A stretch of 64,000 bases of DNA from Rs1 sp038900335 (GCA_038900335.1 JBBMRB010000005.1:124001-188000); one strand, 5' to 3'. Numbered from the stretch's first letter, positions 44,993 to 54,363 are shown. Program-made: numbers and translations. Notes: a model not told the origin generated them from the letters alone.

Positions 44993-45865
44993 ATGATAAA
45001 TCCACTTTGGCTGCGCAGCTTTTGCACATTGGTAGACATTGGCCACTTTACTCGTACTGCTGAGCTTTTAAATATGACGCAATCTGGTGTCAGCCAGCAT
45101 GTGCATAAGCTTGAAGAGCTGCTAGCGCAACCACTATTAGTTAGGCAAGGTAAAAGTTTTACGCTAACACCTAGCGGGGAGCGGTTATATGAAGAGGGCC
45201 GAGAGCTAATAGTGTCGCTAGAGGAGTTAGAGCAGCGCGTGGCATTAGACCCAGCGCATGAGGGGGTGGTAAAAATAGCCTCCCCAGGTAGCGTCGGCCT
45301 TAAACTGTACCCTATGCTATTGGCATTACAGCAGCGCTACTCTAAGTTGATCATAGAGTATCGATTTGCACCAAATAGTGAAATAGAGCGATTGATTGCT
45401 GAGCGCAAAGTCGATATTGGTTTGATGACATGTTTGTCAGCACAAAAAAATATGCAACTGCGGGCAATAGCACATGAAGAGTTATTATTAATCGTACCTG
45501 CAAATACGCAGATAACTAGCTGGGATCAGTTATTGGAGCTCGGTTTTATTGATCATCCAGATGGCGCTTACCACGCAGGGCAATTACTGAGTGTTAACTT
45601 TGAGCAATACCAAGCGATTAGCCAATTTAAGAGATCGGGCTTTTGTAATCAAATCAATTTGATTTTAGAGCCTGTCAGTATGGGCTTAGGCTTTACAGTA
45701 TTACCTCGCCATGCTGTCAGTGCATTTAAAGACAGCGATAAAGTCAAAATACAGCACTTAAAGCATAAAGTGAGCGAGACACTGTATTTAGCTAACCATG
45801 CGAACAGCCACCTTGCGAATAGAGTGCACACAGTGCTTACAAGTATTGAGCAGTGCTTATTATGA
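44993..45865 (+). CDS. LysR family transcriptional regulator
   Basis: LysR-type regulator, 290 aa, a compact member of the family. The HTH (LRSFCTLVDIGHFTRTAELLNMTQSGVSQHVHKLEELL, about 5-45) and the effector domain from about 85 (VVKIASPGSVGLKLYPMLLAL) are clear. Divergent from the VOC gene, 93 bases between starts, the usual set-up for a LysR and its target. Effector unknown. Confidence 0.93.
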   Translation: MINPLWLRSFCTLVDIGHFTRTAELLNMTQSGVSQHVHKLEELLAQPLLVRQGKSFTLTPSGERLYEEGRELIVSLEELEQRVALDPAHEGVVKIASPGSVGLKLYPMLLALQQRYSKLIIEYRFAPNSEIERLIAERKVDIGLMTCLSAQKNMQLRAIAHEELLLIVPANTQITSWDQLLELGFIDHPDGAYHAGQLLSVNFEQYQAISQFKRSGFCNQINLILEPVSMGLGFTVLPRHAVSAFKDSDKVKIQHLKHKVSETLYLANHANSHLANRVHTVLTSIEQCLL

Positions 45866-45978
45866 TAGTTTTTACCATATTGTTAATATGCAGTAACAGA
45901 GGTTAAGCACGCTTTGTGCTGATAGCACGGGCAATAATTAGCGAGCGCCTGATGAGCTAGCTTTAAAAAAATAATAAA

Positions 45979-45996
45979 AAGGCCCTTTCGGGCCTT
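45979..45996 (-). terminator. Rho-independent terminator for the DUF417 gene
   Basis: Perfect 7-bp stem AAGGCCC (45979-45985)/GGGCCTT (45990-45996), loop TTTC. On the minus strand it is followed by TTTTTATTATTTTTTT, an ideal T-tail, so it ends the gene at 46021-46509. It also lies 113 bases after the convergent LysR gene. Confidence 0.85.
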
Positions 45997-46020
45997 GGTA
46001 GTACAGTGTGTAAAGAAACA

Positions 46021-46509
46021 TTATTTAGCGGCTATCGCCTTTAAGCTGTGACCTGCTACAAATAATGATGCTGCAAATAAACCGATATCTTTTAACAAGA
46101 ACTCACCTAGGAAACTTAATACCGGAAAGCCCGCTTCAGTGCTGATACCAGGTAAGAATATCATCATCGTAATAGTGACGGTAAATAGTGCCATCGACAA
46201 TAGACCTGCTAGTGCTGAAAACACTGGGTTAACTATACGCCCTAGTAAGAAGAAAGCGCCGATAATGATTTCAATCGATCCTAAAAAGTTAACTAAACCT
46301 TGTTTTGAGAAAATGGCATACATCCACGATACCAGCGGATTACTTGAAAGCATACCGTACATACCCTCAGCTGTGCCCGCACTAAATTTAATACCACCAA
46401 ACCAGATATAAATAATAGCCAGTGTGATGTAGATTAAAGGTACGCCTAAGTCTTCAAGTTTGTTACCAATACGATCAAGTGTTGCTATTTGTGTGTTAGT
46501 TAAACTCAT
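46021..46509 (-). CDS. DUF417 family membrane protein (YkgB/RclC-like)
   Basis: Inner-membrane protein of 162 aa with four likely helices (about 20-42, 68-92, 98-122, 132-155) and the DUF417 segments YIWFGGIKF, GSIEIIIGAFFLLG and GEFLLKDIGLFAASL. E. coli RclC, a member, is induced by reactive chlorine. The frame extends ten codons further to 46539, but GGAAGGA directly before the ATG at 46509 sets the start. Monocistronic with a strong terminator. The function is unknown beyond the family. Confidence 0.88.
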   Translation of the reverse strand: MSLTNTQIATLDRIGNKLEDLGVPLIYITLAIIYIWFGGIKFSAGTAEGMYGMLSSNPLVSWMYAIFSKQGLVNFLGSIEIIIGAFFLLGRIVNPVFSALAGLLSMALFTVTITMMIFLPGISTEAGFPVLSFLGEFLLKDIGLFAASLFVAGHSLKAIAAK

Positions 46510-47247
46510 TTTTCCTTCCTTTGAATTAAACGCTACCAACTAGTGGTAGGTTATTTGAGTAAATATATAAATTGCGATAACAGCTTATATTGTTAGCTTA
46601 TCGTTGCTAATAAAGCATCGCATGTCAGTTTAAGCAAATTTTGATGCTGGCTGCAGTTAAGCGTTAACGCGCCTTGAATCGCACAGCAAATAACAACGGC
46701 TTGTTGCTAGGCGCTTACCTTAAACTGGAAATCGCCTGACTCTAAACCTGTTTGCAAAATTGCTAATTCCAAGCCTGCCAGTTTTTTAGCTTTAAGCTGG
46801 TTAAATCCTCACTTTTTTGTAGGTACTATGCAGTGCCATAATCGGCCTTCGCCGAAAAGTGAAGATGAACGCTAGCTTAATTGATCGCCAAAGTTTTGGC
46901 AAGTCCTGCATAACTAAACTTATTTTGTCGGATTAACTCATCCGCATATCCAATATATTAGTGTATGTTGTGTTCATCGATAAGCTACTGCCTACTGGCA
47001 GGGTAGTTGGTCAGTTTTAATTTATAGTTAATATAAAATTTTGTTTTTCATATCAGATATTATTGTTGGATGGCCATATTTTAGTCATAGCTGTTTAGCT
47101 TAATATCTGTATTTTTAAAAATATCCACTACATAGTTAGACGATAGAAATTTACGATAATGTGTTAATAAGCGCTGGATGCTAGTGCAAACTCTGAGACA
47201 AATAGTATGGAGCTATAGTGTGAGAGTAATAAAATGAGAGAGATGCC
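46510..47247. other. Long intergenic region with RNA-like folds
   Basis: About 740 bases without a credible gene. Notable folds: TCACTTTT (46809-46816) pairs with AAAAGTGA (46855-46862) and encloses two hairpins, GGTACT/AGTGCC (46822-46827/46832-46837, loop ATGC) and CGGC/GCCG (46843-46846/46851-46854), which together form a three-way junction. A further hairpin GCCAAA/TTTGGC is at 46887-46900. GCGTTAACGC, a 10-base palindrome, is near 46656. No protein start with ribosome site is evident until 47248. Confidence 0.45.
46809..46900. ncRNA. Candidate structured RNA or fold-back element
   Basis: Outer 8-bp stem 46809-46816/46855-46862, two inner hairpins (46822-46837 and 46842-46855) and a following hairpin (46887-46900). 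No match to a riboswitch or known small RNA is recognised, and which strand would be transcribed is unclear. Listed as a candidate only. Confidence 0.2.
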
Positions 47248-47466
47248 ATGAATGAAGAGCTAAGAGCAAAAATAATCAGTGTCTGTGATAAAAAAATAGC
47301 GGTAAAAGGTGAGAATGTAGGCTTGTCTTTTTATGCTTTCTTTGCCAATAAAAATGATGATCCTGAGCAGTTAATGCAAATGGCGACATGGTGGATACAA
47401 ACGCACCAACTTGATCACTTTGTTAAAGCAGTAACTATCAAACAGATGGTTATAGCTGGGCTTTGA
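47248..47466 (+). CDS. Conserved small protein of unknown function
   Basis: A 72-aa cytosolic protein without leader or membrane helix. The sequence (start LRAKIISVCDKKIAVKGENV, middle FYAFFANKNDDPEQLM, end WWIQTHQLDHFVKAV) looks like a short conserved family; I think it is DUF6500 but cannot confirm that here. A ribosome site GAGAGAG (47236-47242) before the ATG supports expression. It stands alone between two long intergenic stretches in the accessory part of the window. Confidence 0.6.
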   Translation: MNEELRAKIISVCDKKIAVKGENVGLSFYAFFANKNDDPEQLMQMATWWIQTHQLDHFVKAVTIKQMVIAGL

Positions 47467-47611
47467 TTACAAGTTTAGTGACAAGAAAATGATTAGATTA
47501 TCTCTTTTAGCTATGCAAAAGAAATGAACTCGACTAATTCAAAGTCGAAACCGACTTTAATATTTTGATTTTGATGTTAGAAATGAGTTAAATTTTTATC
47601 TGTAATTTTAC

Positions 47612-47648
47612 GGCACTATTAGTAAAGGCTAATAAAACGGTTAGTGCC
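47612..47648. other. Inverted repeat between small genes
   Basis: GGCACTA (47612-47618) and TAGTGCC (47642-47648), with TTAG/CTAA pairing in the loop. It lies in the 266-base gap between the 72-aa gene and the TPR gene. It may be a weak terminator of the first; no T-tail. Confidence 0.3.
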
Positions 47649-47732
47649 AATATTAACAATAATAAGCACAACGAATTGTCTTAACTACTTTATAGTGTAA
47701 GCAACCGTGTGCGATAAGCGTTATGTTAACGA

Positions 47733-48110
47733 ATGAATATTGAGAATATAAACAACAAAGCTAAATTACTAATTGAAGAGACTTACAAAGATAGCGCAAA
47801 GTGGCATCAAAACTTTAATGAAGCCAAGCAACTGCTTGAAAGTGCCCTAGCGCAAGAGTCAAATAACGAAACGAGCCTGATCAATTACGCTACAATTTTG
47901 TGTGATATAGGCAATCACCAAGAAGCTACAGAATTCTTTAAAAAGGCCATAAACCAAGGAAGTGAAAATAAACATGCATTTTATAATCTTGGCGTAGCCC
48001 TGATAAATTGCTCTAGCCATGAAAATGCTATGATTTATATGCAAAAAGCAAAATCTAAAAAGGCTGGCACACTAACGTGGCAAGCCTATTTTGATCCGAT
48101 GGGCCACTAA
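47733..48110 (+). CDS. Tetratricopeptide-repeat protein
   Basis: 125-aa cytosolic protein with two to three TPR units: a first helix pair around 22-45 (ESALAQESNNETSLINYATILCDIG), a second at about 53-86 (NHQEATEFFKKAINQGSENKHAFYNLGVALINC) and a third partial one from 87 (SSHENAMIYMQKAKSK). TPRs act in protein-protein binding. No signal peptide. No clear ribosome site before the ATG. It converges with a TetR gene 60 bases away. No partner can be named. Confidence 0.65.
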   Translation: MNIENINNKAKLLIEETYKDSAKWHQNFNEAKQLLESALAQESNNETSLINYATILCDIGNHQEATEFFKKAINQGSENKHAFYNLGVALINCSSHENAMIYMQKAKSKKAGTLTWQAYFDPMGH

Positions 48111-48171
48111 AAACTTAACGCGTTACCTGCCTATCACCTCCACGTAAATGAGAGGTAGCACAATCAAACTG

Positions 48172-48753
48172 TTATATTCCACCTAATTTTATACCTGCTT
48201 CTCGTCTGCACGCTGCTAGTAAACTCGCAATCGAATCTTGATCCTGAAGTGTTCTAGCTATAGCGACAGCGCCAATCATCATTGCAGTTACTGATAAAAT
48301 ATCTTGTTCGTCACAGTCGGTATAGCTATTCGCATACTCCATAATTGCTGTATTCATTCCATAGTAAACGTCGGCATAAGCTGTTTTTATTGCTTTATCT
48401 TGCATATTGATGTCAGTGGCCAAGAAAGCTAACGGACAAGACAAAGAGTGCTCTCCTTTCACATGCTCCAAGCTTAGATATTTATTTAGCAACAAAGACA
48501 ACCACTGTTTATTAGATGTGCCCTCTGGTTTAAGGCTGGCAAGTTTAGTGCTGCTGGCTCTAAATTTTAATGCCTCACGGTAAAGTTCCGCTTTACTCGT
48601 AAAATGCGCATAAAACCCGCCTCGAGTAAGCCCACAGTTATTCATCAAATCATCGATTGTAACGCCTTCAAAACCTTTTATTGCAAATAGTCTGAAGCAG
48701 CTATCAAGAATTCTCTCACGGGTTTTATTTTTGTGGGACTTTGTATATGGCAT
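48172..48753 (-). CDS. TetR family transcriptional regulator
   Basis: TetR-type repressor, 193 aa, with N-terminal HTH (TRERILDSCFRLFAIKGFEGVTIDDLMNNCGLTRGGFYAHF, about 11-52). The TRGGFYAHFTSKAELYREAL pattern and the Cys-rich central helix (EHSLSCPLAFLATDI) are typical of the group near NemR/AcnR that responds to reactive electrophiles. It is divergent from a GFA-family gene (140 bases apart), which is the natural target and fits electrophile or aldehyde sensing. Confidence 0.92.
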   Translation of the reverse strand: MPYTKSHKNKTRERILDSCFRLFAIKGFEGVTIDDLMNNCGLTRGGFYAHFTSKAELYREALKFRASSTKLASLKPEGTSNKQWLSLLLNKYLSLEHVKGEHSLSCPLAFLATDINMQDKAIKTAYADVYYGMNTAIMEYANSYTDCDEQDILSVTAMMIGAVAIARTLQDQDSIASLLAACRREAGIKLGGI

Positions 48754-48892
48754 AAGGCTGAGCTTCCTTAATATATATGTTCTTTATCATATATAAAATC
48801 TACTCTAAGATGAAGTCACATCTTTGGATAGGAAATTAAATATGAATAATTTTACGAAATCGTCGTTGGACATCAACTAGATCGGAGATAAC

Positions 48893-49309
48893 ATGGAAAG
48901 ACATATTGGAAGTTGTCGTTGCGGCGACATTGAGTTTTACTTTGATAGCGACCCGATAAATTCGGTTTTTTGTTATTGCAAGGAGTGTCAAGTGCTCTCT
49001 AGCTCAGACAAATGGTTTGGGCTTTGGGTGCCAAAAGATAATTTTAAATTTACCAAAGGCACACCTTCATCATATACGCGTGCTGGCAATTCAGACAAAG
49101 CGGTAAATTATCAGTTCTGTGGTACTTGTAGTACTGCTCTGTGCGCAGAGGTAACAGCGGGGGATTTTTATTCTGTTTCAGCGACTTCATTAAAAAATAA
49201 TAAGTTCACTCCTAAAATGTCAATCTATGCATCTTCAGCACCATCATGGGCAATCTTCCCTAACGAAGTGCCAAAATTTGACATTCTACCGCCAGGAATG
49301 GGAGGTTAG
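48893..49309 (+). CDS. GFA family protein (CENP-V/Gfa domain)
   Basis: Zinc-binding protein of the glutathione-dependent formaldehyde-activating (Gfa/CENP-V) fold, 138 aa. Zinc-site cysteines are seen in GSCRCGDIEF, CYCKECQ and CGTCSTAL. The family is usually annotated as S-hydroxymethylglutathione synthase; true activity for most members is not known. Ribosome site GGAG at about 48883-48886. Divergent TetR repressor upstream; the pair looks like a small stress-response unit. Confidence 0.9.
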   Translation: MERHIGSCRCGDIEFYFDSDPINSVFCYCKECQVLSSSDKWFGLWVPKDNFKFTKGTPSSYTRAGNSDKAVNYQFCGTCSTALCAEVTAGDFYSVSATSLKNNKFTPKMSIYASSAPSWAIFPNEVPKFDILPPGMGG

Positions 49310-49700
49310 AAGTTTAACAAAAAAACACTAAGCTTATGGCGCTGCTGTGGTTGGCGTTGGTATGTCTGCTTTTGTCAAACCCAGCCATATAAATTATGGC
49401 TAAAAGCGGCCAAAAGCAGCTGTTTTATGTATGGCTCATGTATGGAAAATAAAAGTAAAATTTCAGCAGGCTATCTATTCCCTTCATCTAGATACATCAT
49501 CCCATAAAATCACGTCAAATTTAAAACTATAATATAAAAAGACTAAGCAATAGTTATTGATATCAATCGGATGATTTGTGTTCAGTAAAAATTAATATAC
49601 AAGGAGTATTATCAAGTAACTAATTGAATATAATTATTTTTTATACATTAACTTTATGGGTGTCCTATACTATCTTTTTAATTAATAGCACGGTAACACT
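49310..49700. other. Intergenic region before the PHP-ATPase gene
   Basis: About 390 bases with no gene. The first 120 bases have an unusual mixture of GC-rich words (GGCGCTGCTGTGGTTGGCG and AAGCGGCCAAAAGCAGC), then very AT-rich DNA up to the start of the next gene. No repeat or att-like sequence was found. Confidence 0.4.
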
Positions 49701-52514
49701 ATGAGCAGATTCCAACATGGTTCAGAGTGGAGGCGTTGGGACCTTCACGTTCACACTCCTGACTCGGTACTAGAAACACAGTACAAATCTGACTGGGAGA
49801 AATACTTAGAAGTAATCGAGGGTAAAGGTGATGAAGTAGCAGTAATTGGAGTTACTGATTACTACACCATTTCCGGTTACGAAAAGATGCTTAAGTATAA
49901 GAAAGATGGACGTTTGCAGAACATAGAAGCCATTTTCCCGAACATTGAGTTTAGGATTACACCCGAAACGCAGAGAGATAAAGGCATCAACATACATGTT
50001 ATTGTCGATCCATCAGACCAAGACCATGTGATTAAAATCAATACTGCTCTCACTCGGTTGACATACAAGTACGATACTCATCTTTATGGATGTATTGAAC
50101 CGCAATTGAGAGATCTCGGAAAAGCCCTTGATCCAACATTGAGTCCTGAAGCGGCCTTGAAAGAAGGTATGAAAAACTTCAAACCATCATATGATTCATT
50201 TAGAGGCTGGTATGAAGGCGAAACATGGCTCAAAAATAACTCAATTATCGTTGTTGCTAATGCTTCTAAAGATGGTGTGTCTGGTATCAGAGAAAATGGA
50301 TTTATGGCTACTCGAAAGGATATCTATAAATTCACGGATATGATTTTTTCTGGCAAGGACAGTGATATTAAGCACTTCATGGGTGGGGAAGGTCGAACAA
50401 AGAGTGCCATCTTGAGTGATTACGAACGAGTCATACCTTGTGTTAACGGGTCAGATGCTCATGACTTCGGCAAAATTTTCGATATCTCCTTGAGGCGTAA
50501 TTGCTGGGTCAAAGCAGACCCGACATTCAGTGGGCTTCGTCAGGTTATTTACGAACCAGAAAGGGTGAAAATCCAAGAGTTATCACCAGAGCAAAAGCCT
50601 GAGTATCAAACAATTCGTCGGGTTCGATACCTTGATACTTCTACAGAAAGACTATTTTCAGATGACTGGATTCCGTTGAGCAAAGATTTGAATACCGTAA
50701 TCGGCGGGAAGTCTTCTGGTAAGTCTATGTTGTTGTACAATATAGCTAAAGCTATCAATCCATCGGAAGTGAAGAGCAGTATCCTAAAAGCCAAATCAGC
50801 AACCTATGATAATTTGTCTACAGTAGACTTCGAAGTTGAATGGAGTAATGGAGAGGTTTCTAAGTTATCCCAATCGGTTGATTCGGACGAAAAAGCAATT
50901 ACTTTCATTCCGCAGCTTTATATAAATCAACTTGCTGACAAAGATGGCAAGGGAGATTTGAACGAACTGATTAGTAAAGTTCTTAATCAGAATTATGAGT
51001 ACAAATCATTTGTCGATAGCACTCGTAGTAAAATCAGCATATTGCGTACACAAATTTCAGACAAGATTGATAAGCGTTTTGAGCTTTTAGAGCAACATTT
51101 GAAGTTAAAAGAAGAAGCTCAACAGATTGGTAACTCCGAGTCTATTCGACAAGAAATAGAGAGAATCAAGGAGAGTTCAGAGAAACTTCGTAAGAATTCG
51201 AATTTCAGTAGAGAAGATGAAGAGCAGTTTAACAAACTTATCAGAACAAGAACTTCAATCCAAAGAGCCAAAGTAAAGCTTGAGGCTTTTCAATCTCATT
51301 TCAATGGTATTCTAACTAATGTTGAAGAGAGTAGATTACGTTGGATCGAAGCTATACAGTCGGATATTAAAATAAAATCTGGTCTCTCTGATAAATCGAC
51401 CGTATTGAGAGAACTTAAGGGATTCCTGCAAGAGGAATTATCAAATGCCTTTAGTGCATTCCTTAAAAAAGTAGAAGTAAAACAGTCATCTATTCCTGAA
51501 CGATTAAAAACTGTAGAGAAGAAAATAGCTATTGTAAGTGAATCACTTCTGCCGTTAGAAAGTAAAGTTCAAGACAAGGTAGCTCTGGATAACCTGAACA
51601 AACAACTCAAAGCTGAGGATCAGAAACTCAAGAAAATTAACGAAAAAGATAGAGCTAGGAAGGTCGTAGTTCAAAACGGTGTTGGATGTCGAGCAGAGAT
51701 AAATACCTTATATCAAGAGATGTTCTCGCAATATCAACAACTCAGTGCAAAGATTTCTGAGTACCAGATTGATGAAGACATTAAGATAGAAGCAAAGCTA
51801 TCAGTTAATACTGAAAAATTCGATGTCTTTACCCAATGCTTCAATCGTAATGGCAACCTAAAGTTTCTCTTTGATAGACTGATTGATGACAAGGGAAAAT
51901 TTCAATTCAACCTAGATACTCTTTGCGATGATATCAGTTCTGTTTCTACCAGAATTAAAGAAAAAGAAGCACCTTCTTTGAGAAAGCATGCAACTGAACT
52001 CGATGCTTTTAAAAATCTATATTCGGATTATTTTGAAATTGATTATGTTGTTTCATACAAGGATGACGACATTGTTCAAATGTCTCCTGGTAAACGTGGA
52101 TTAGTTCTGTTGAACCTGATGCTTGAGCTTAGTAACTCTACCTATCCAATTTTAATAGACCAACCAGAAGATAATTTGGATAACAGAACCATTTACTCTG
52201 AATTGAAAGACTTTGTCCGTAAGTGTAAGAAAAAGCGACAGATCATTATGGTTACGCATAATGCAAATTTGGTAGTAGCTGCTGATGCGGAGTGTGTGAT
52301 TATCGCAGACCAGAAAGGCCAGCAAAAAGACAGTAACGGTTGTTCTGAATTCAGGTTTGATTATTTCGGGGGTAGCTTAGAACTAAGTTATGACAGTCCA
52401 TTTGGAGAGAGATATAATCAATTGAGTGATATGGGTGTCCGTCAACATGTGTGTCACATTCTTGAAGGTGGAATTACTGCTTTCAAAGAGCGTGAGCAGA
52501 AGTACAACTTATGA
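49701..52514 (+). CDS. TrlF-type PHP-domain/SMC-like ATPase, possible antiphage protein
   Basis: Cytosolic protein of 937 aa. N-terminal PHP phosphoesterase domain: DLHVHTPDS (14-22), E83, H99 and GSDAH (250-254), likely a metal-dependent nuclease or phosphatase. Then an SMC/RecF-like ATPase split by a coiled coil: Walker A GGKSSGKS (335-342), long coiled coil about 430-690, signature-like SPGKRG (795-800), Walker B LIDQPED (818-824) and switch THN (852-854). PHP-ATPase fusions of this build are annotated as TrlF family, and similar ones have been reported as single-gene phage defence (Ppl). Base composition is AT-rich. It lies next to a mer operon in the accessory part of the window; no toxin or partner gene is adjacent. 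Confidence 0.88.
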   Translation: MSRFQHGSEWRRWDLHVHTPDSVLETQYKSDWEKYLEVIEGKGDEVAVIGVTDYYTISGYEKMLKYKKDGRLQNIEAIFPNIEFRITPETQRDKGINIHVIVDPSDQDHVIKINTALTRLTYKYDTHLYGCIEPQLRDLGKALDPTLSPEAALKEGMKNFKPSYDSFRGWYEGETWLKNNSIIVVANASKDGVSGIRENGFMATRKDIYKFTDMIFSGKDSDIKHFMGGEGRTKSAILSDYERVIPCVNGSDAHDFGKIFDISLRRNCWVKADPTFSGLRQVIYEPERVKIQELSPEQKPEYQTIRRVRYLDTSTERLFSDDWIPLSKDLNTVIGGKSSGKSMLLYNIAKAINPSEVKSSILKAKSATYDNLSTVDFEVEWSNGEVSKLSQSVDSDEKAITFIPQLYINQLADKDGKGDLNELISKVLNQNYEYKSFVDSTRSKISILRTQISDKIDKRFELLEQHLKLKEEAQQIGNSESIRQEIERIKESSEKLRKNSNFSREDEEQFNKLIRTRTSIQRAKVKLEAFQSHFNGILTNVEESRLRWIEAIQSDIKIKSGLSDKSTVLRELKGFLQEELSNAFSAFLKKVEVKQSSIPERLKTVEKKIAIVSESLLPLESKVQDKVALDNLNKQLKAEDQKLKKINEKDRARKVVVQNGVGCRAEINTLYQEMFSQYQQLSAKISEYQIDEDIKIEAKLSVNTEKFDVFTQCFNRNGNLKFLFDRLIDDKGKFQFNLDTLCDDISSVSTRIKEKEAPSLRKHATELDAFKNLYSDYFEIDYVVSYKDDDIVQMSPGKRGLVLLNLMLELSNSTYPILIDQPEDNLDNRTIYSELKDFVRKCKKKRQIIMVTHNANLVVAADAECVIIADQKGQQKDSNGCSEFRFDYFGGSLELSYDSPFGERYNQLSDMGVRQHVCHILEGGITAFKEREQKYNL

Positions 52515-52744
52515 TAAACAATGTGTGTCAGAAGTGGTGCTTGCTCATTGTTGCTAATTTAATCAATATATAATGTACCTCTAAACGAGGTATTAACTGC
52601 GTGCTTAGATGTCCGCTTTGTGTCCAGACTGTGTGAAAACTCAGAATAAGAGCATTAAACATCGTCCAGTATGCTATTTAACCTATCAAATGACTTAATC
52701 ATCGAATATTAATATTTACTTTAAACATTGGTAGATGCAATAGC

Positions 52745-54217
52745 TTAACCTGCACAACAGGAAAGCTCGCTCACATCCTTATTAAAAGTTTGTGCGCATA
52801 ATTTTAATCCTTCAACCATTGTGAGGTATGGGAAAAGCTGTGCAGCGAGCTCTGTTATTGTCATATTATTACGAATTGCCAAGGCTGCACTTTGAATAAT
52901 TTCGCCACCTTCATGAGCTAGGATTTGAGCCCCTATTAATTGATCTGATTGCGTATTAATAACGAGTTTGATGAAGCCATGTGTCTCAAAATTAGCGAGT
53001 GCTCTTGGTACATTTTCCATTTTAAGGACACGAGTATCAGTATTGATCCCTTGATCATTCGCCTGCTTTTCTGTTAAACCGACAGTCGCTACTTGAGGGT
53101 CGGTGAATATCACCGCTGGCATAACAGATAAATCTAACGTTGCAGATCCGCCACTCATATTAATACCGGCACGGCTTCCCGCAGCTGCCGCTACGTAAAC
53201 AAATTGGGGCATGTCACAACAATCACCTGCTGCATAAATGTGTGGCGCTGTCGTTTCCATCTTATCGTTTACTTTGATGCATCCATTTTTCTCTACCTGC
53301 ACACCGACTACATCAAGATTGAGTGTGTCAGTATTAGCATGACGCCCTGTGCTGACTAATAATTTATCGCCGTTAACTAACCCTTGATTGGTTTCTACAT
53401 TAAACTCTTTACCATCAAAACTTACTTTACTCGCTTGAGTGTGACTAAGAACATGAATGCCTTCTTTTTCAAACGCTTTTAGTAATTGCTCGCCTAATAG
53501 CGGATCTTCTTTGTATAACAACGTATGCCTTGCTAATAGAGTGACCTCAGCGCCTAATCTTCGGTACGCTTGAGCTATTTCCAGTGCTATGACTGATGAG
53601 CCAATAACAATTAAATGTTCAGGTGTTTGCTCTGAAAACAGAGCTTCAGTAGATGTCCAGTATGGTGTATCGATAAGGCCATCAATCGCAGCAATAGTCG
53701 GTGTTGAACCAGTTGCTATGAGGAAGCGATCAGCAACCAACTCTTCTTCGCACCCATTTGATTTTCTTATCGTTAATGTATTTGCCGTTTTAAAGCTAGC
53801 ATGGCCTTTAATTAGACCCAGCGCTGGGTTGCTTTGCAATATTTTTTGGTATTTAGCTGCTCTTAACTCATCGACGCGAGATGCTTGTTGTTTTGCCAAT
53901 AAACTACGATTGAGTATTGGTAATTGATTTGCCAAACCAGTAAACGGATTATTGCGCTGTTGCTGTGCTAATTGTGCTGCGCGAATCAAAATTTTAGAGG
54001 GTACGCATCCCACATTAACGCAGCAGCCGCCAATAACTTCAGCTGCTTCTATCATCGTCACTCGCGCGCCTTCTTCAGCGGCTTTAATTGCGCAAGAAAA
54101 AGCAGCAGAGCCACTACCAATGATGGCAACGTGAAGTTTGTTTTTTGGATTGTTGCCAGCTTTATGACTATCACAGCAGAGCTCTTTGTGCTTATTTTCT
54201 GTTACATCATTATTCAT
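52745..54217 (-). CDS. merA: Mercuric reductase MerA
   Basis: Cytosolic flavoenzyme that reduces Hg(II) to volatile Hg(0) with NADPH. 490 aa without the N-terminal HMA (NmerA) domain; instead the short N-terminus contains Cys14-Cys15. FAD loop IGSGSAAF, redox pair Cys66/Cys71 in GGCCVNVGCVPSK (one extra Cys at 65 in place of the usual Thr), NADPH loop IGSSVIALEIA, and the C-terminal vicinal pair Cys487-Cys488 needed for Hg(II) binding are all present. Ribosome site AGGATG before the ATG. It is the last gene of a minus-strand merR-T-P-A unit. Confidence 0.97.
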   Translation of the reverse strand: MNNDVTENKHKELCCDSHKAGNNPKNKLHVAIIGSGSAAFSCAIKAAEEGARVTMIEAAEVIGGCCVNVGCVPSKILIRAAQLAQQQRNNPFTGLANQLPILNRSLLAKQQASRVDELRAAKYQKILQSNPALGLIKGHASFKTANTLTIRKSNGCEEELVADRFLIATGSTPTIAAIDGLIDTPYWTSTEALFSEQTPEHLIVIGSSVIALEIAQAYRRLGAEVTLLARHTLLYKEDPLLGEQLLKAFEKEGIHVLSHTQASKVSFDGKEFNVETNQGLVNGDKLLVSTGRHANTDTLNLDVVGVQVEKNGCIKVNDKMETTAPHIYAAGDCCDMPQFVYVAAAAGSRAGINMSGGSATLDLSVMPAVIFTDPQVATVGLTEKQANDQGINTDTRVLKMENVPRALANFETHGFIKLVINTQSDQLIGAQILAHEGGEIIQSAALAIRNNMTITELAAQLFPYLTMVEGLKLCAQTFNKDVSELSCCAG

Positions 54218-54231
54218 TTTTTCATCCTGTT

Positions 54232-54363
54232 AATTATTTTTATTGCTATATAAGGCATAAATAATCAGAGCAATAAAGCATGCGAGCGCTAAAAAAAACA
54301 TCATCCAGATAGGCAGATCATACTTAACAGTACGACTAATATTGGAGTGGGCAGCACTCAAAA
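54232..54363 (-). CDS. Candidate tiny membrane peptide between merP and merA
   Basis: Open frame of 43 codons from a TTG at 54363 (24 codons from the double ATG at 54306) ending at 54232, 15 bases before merA. The product has a single hydrophobic helix (PIWMMFFLALACFIALIIYALYS) and a polar end NKNN. It could be a small mercury-transport accessory, a remnant of merC/merF, or non-coding. No strong ribosome site is present, so confidence is low. Confidence 0.25.

Noticed and set aside
46600..48170. Integron cassette array (small orphan genes with inverted repeats)
   Set aside because: No attC-type GTTRRRY/RYYYAAC pairs at gene ends, no integrase, and genes lie in both directions.
49310..49700. 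tRNA or att site as insertion point of the accessory block
   Set aside because: The GC-rich words here do not fold into a cloverleaf and no direct repeat was found on the other side of the block.
53589..53927. 112-codon plus-strand frame inside merA
   Set aside because: Antisense to intact merA; no ribosome site or family features.
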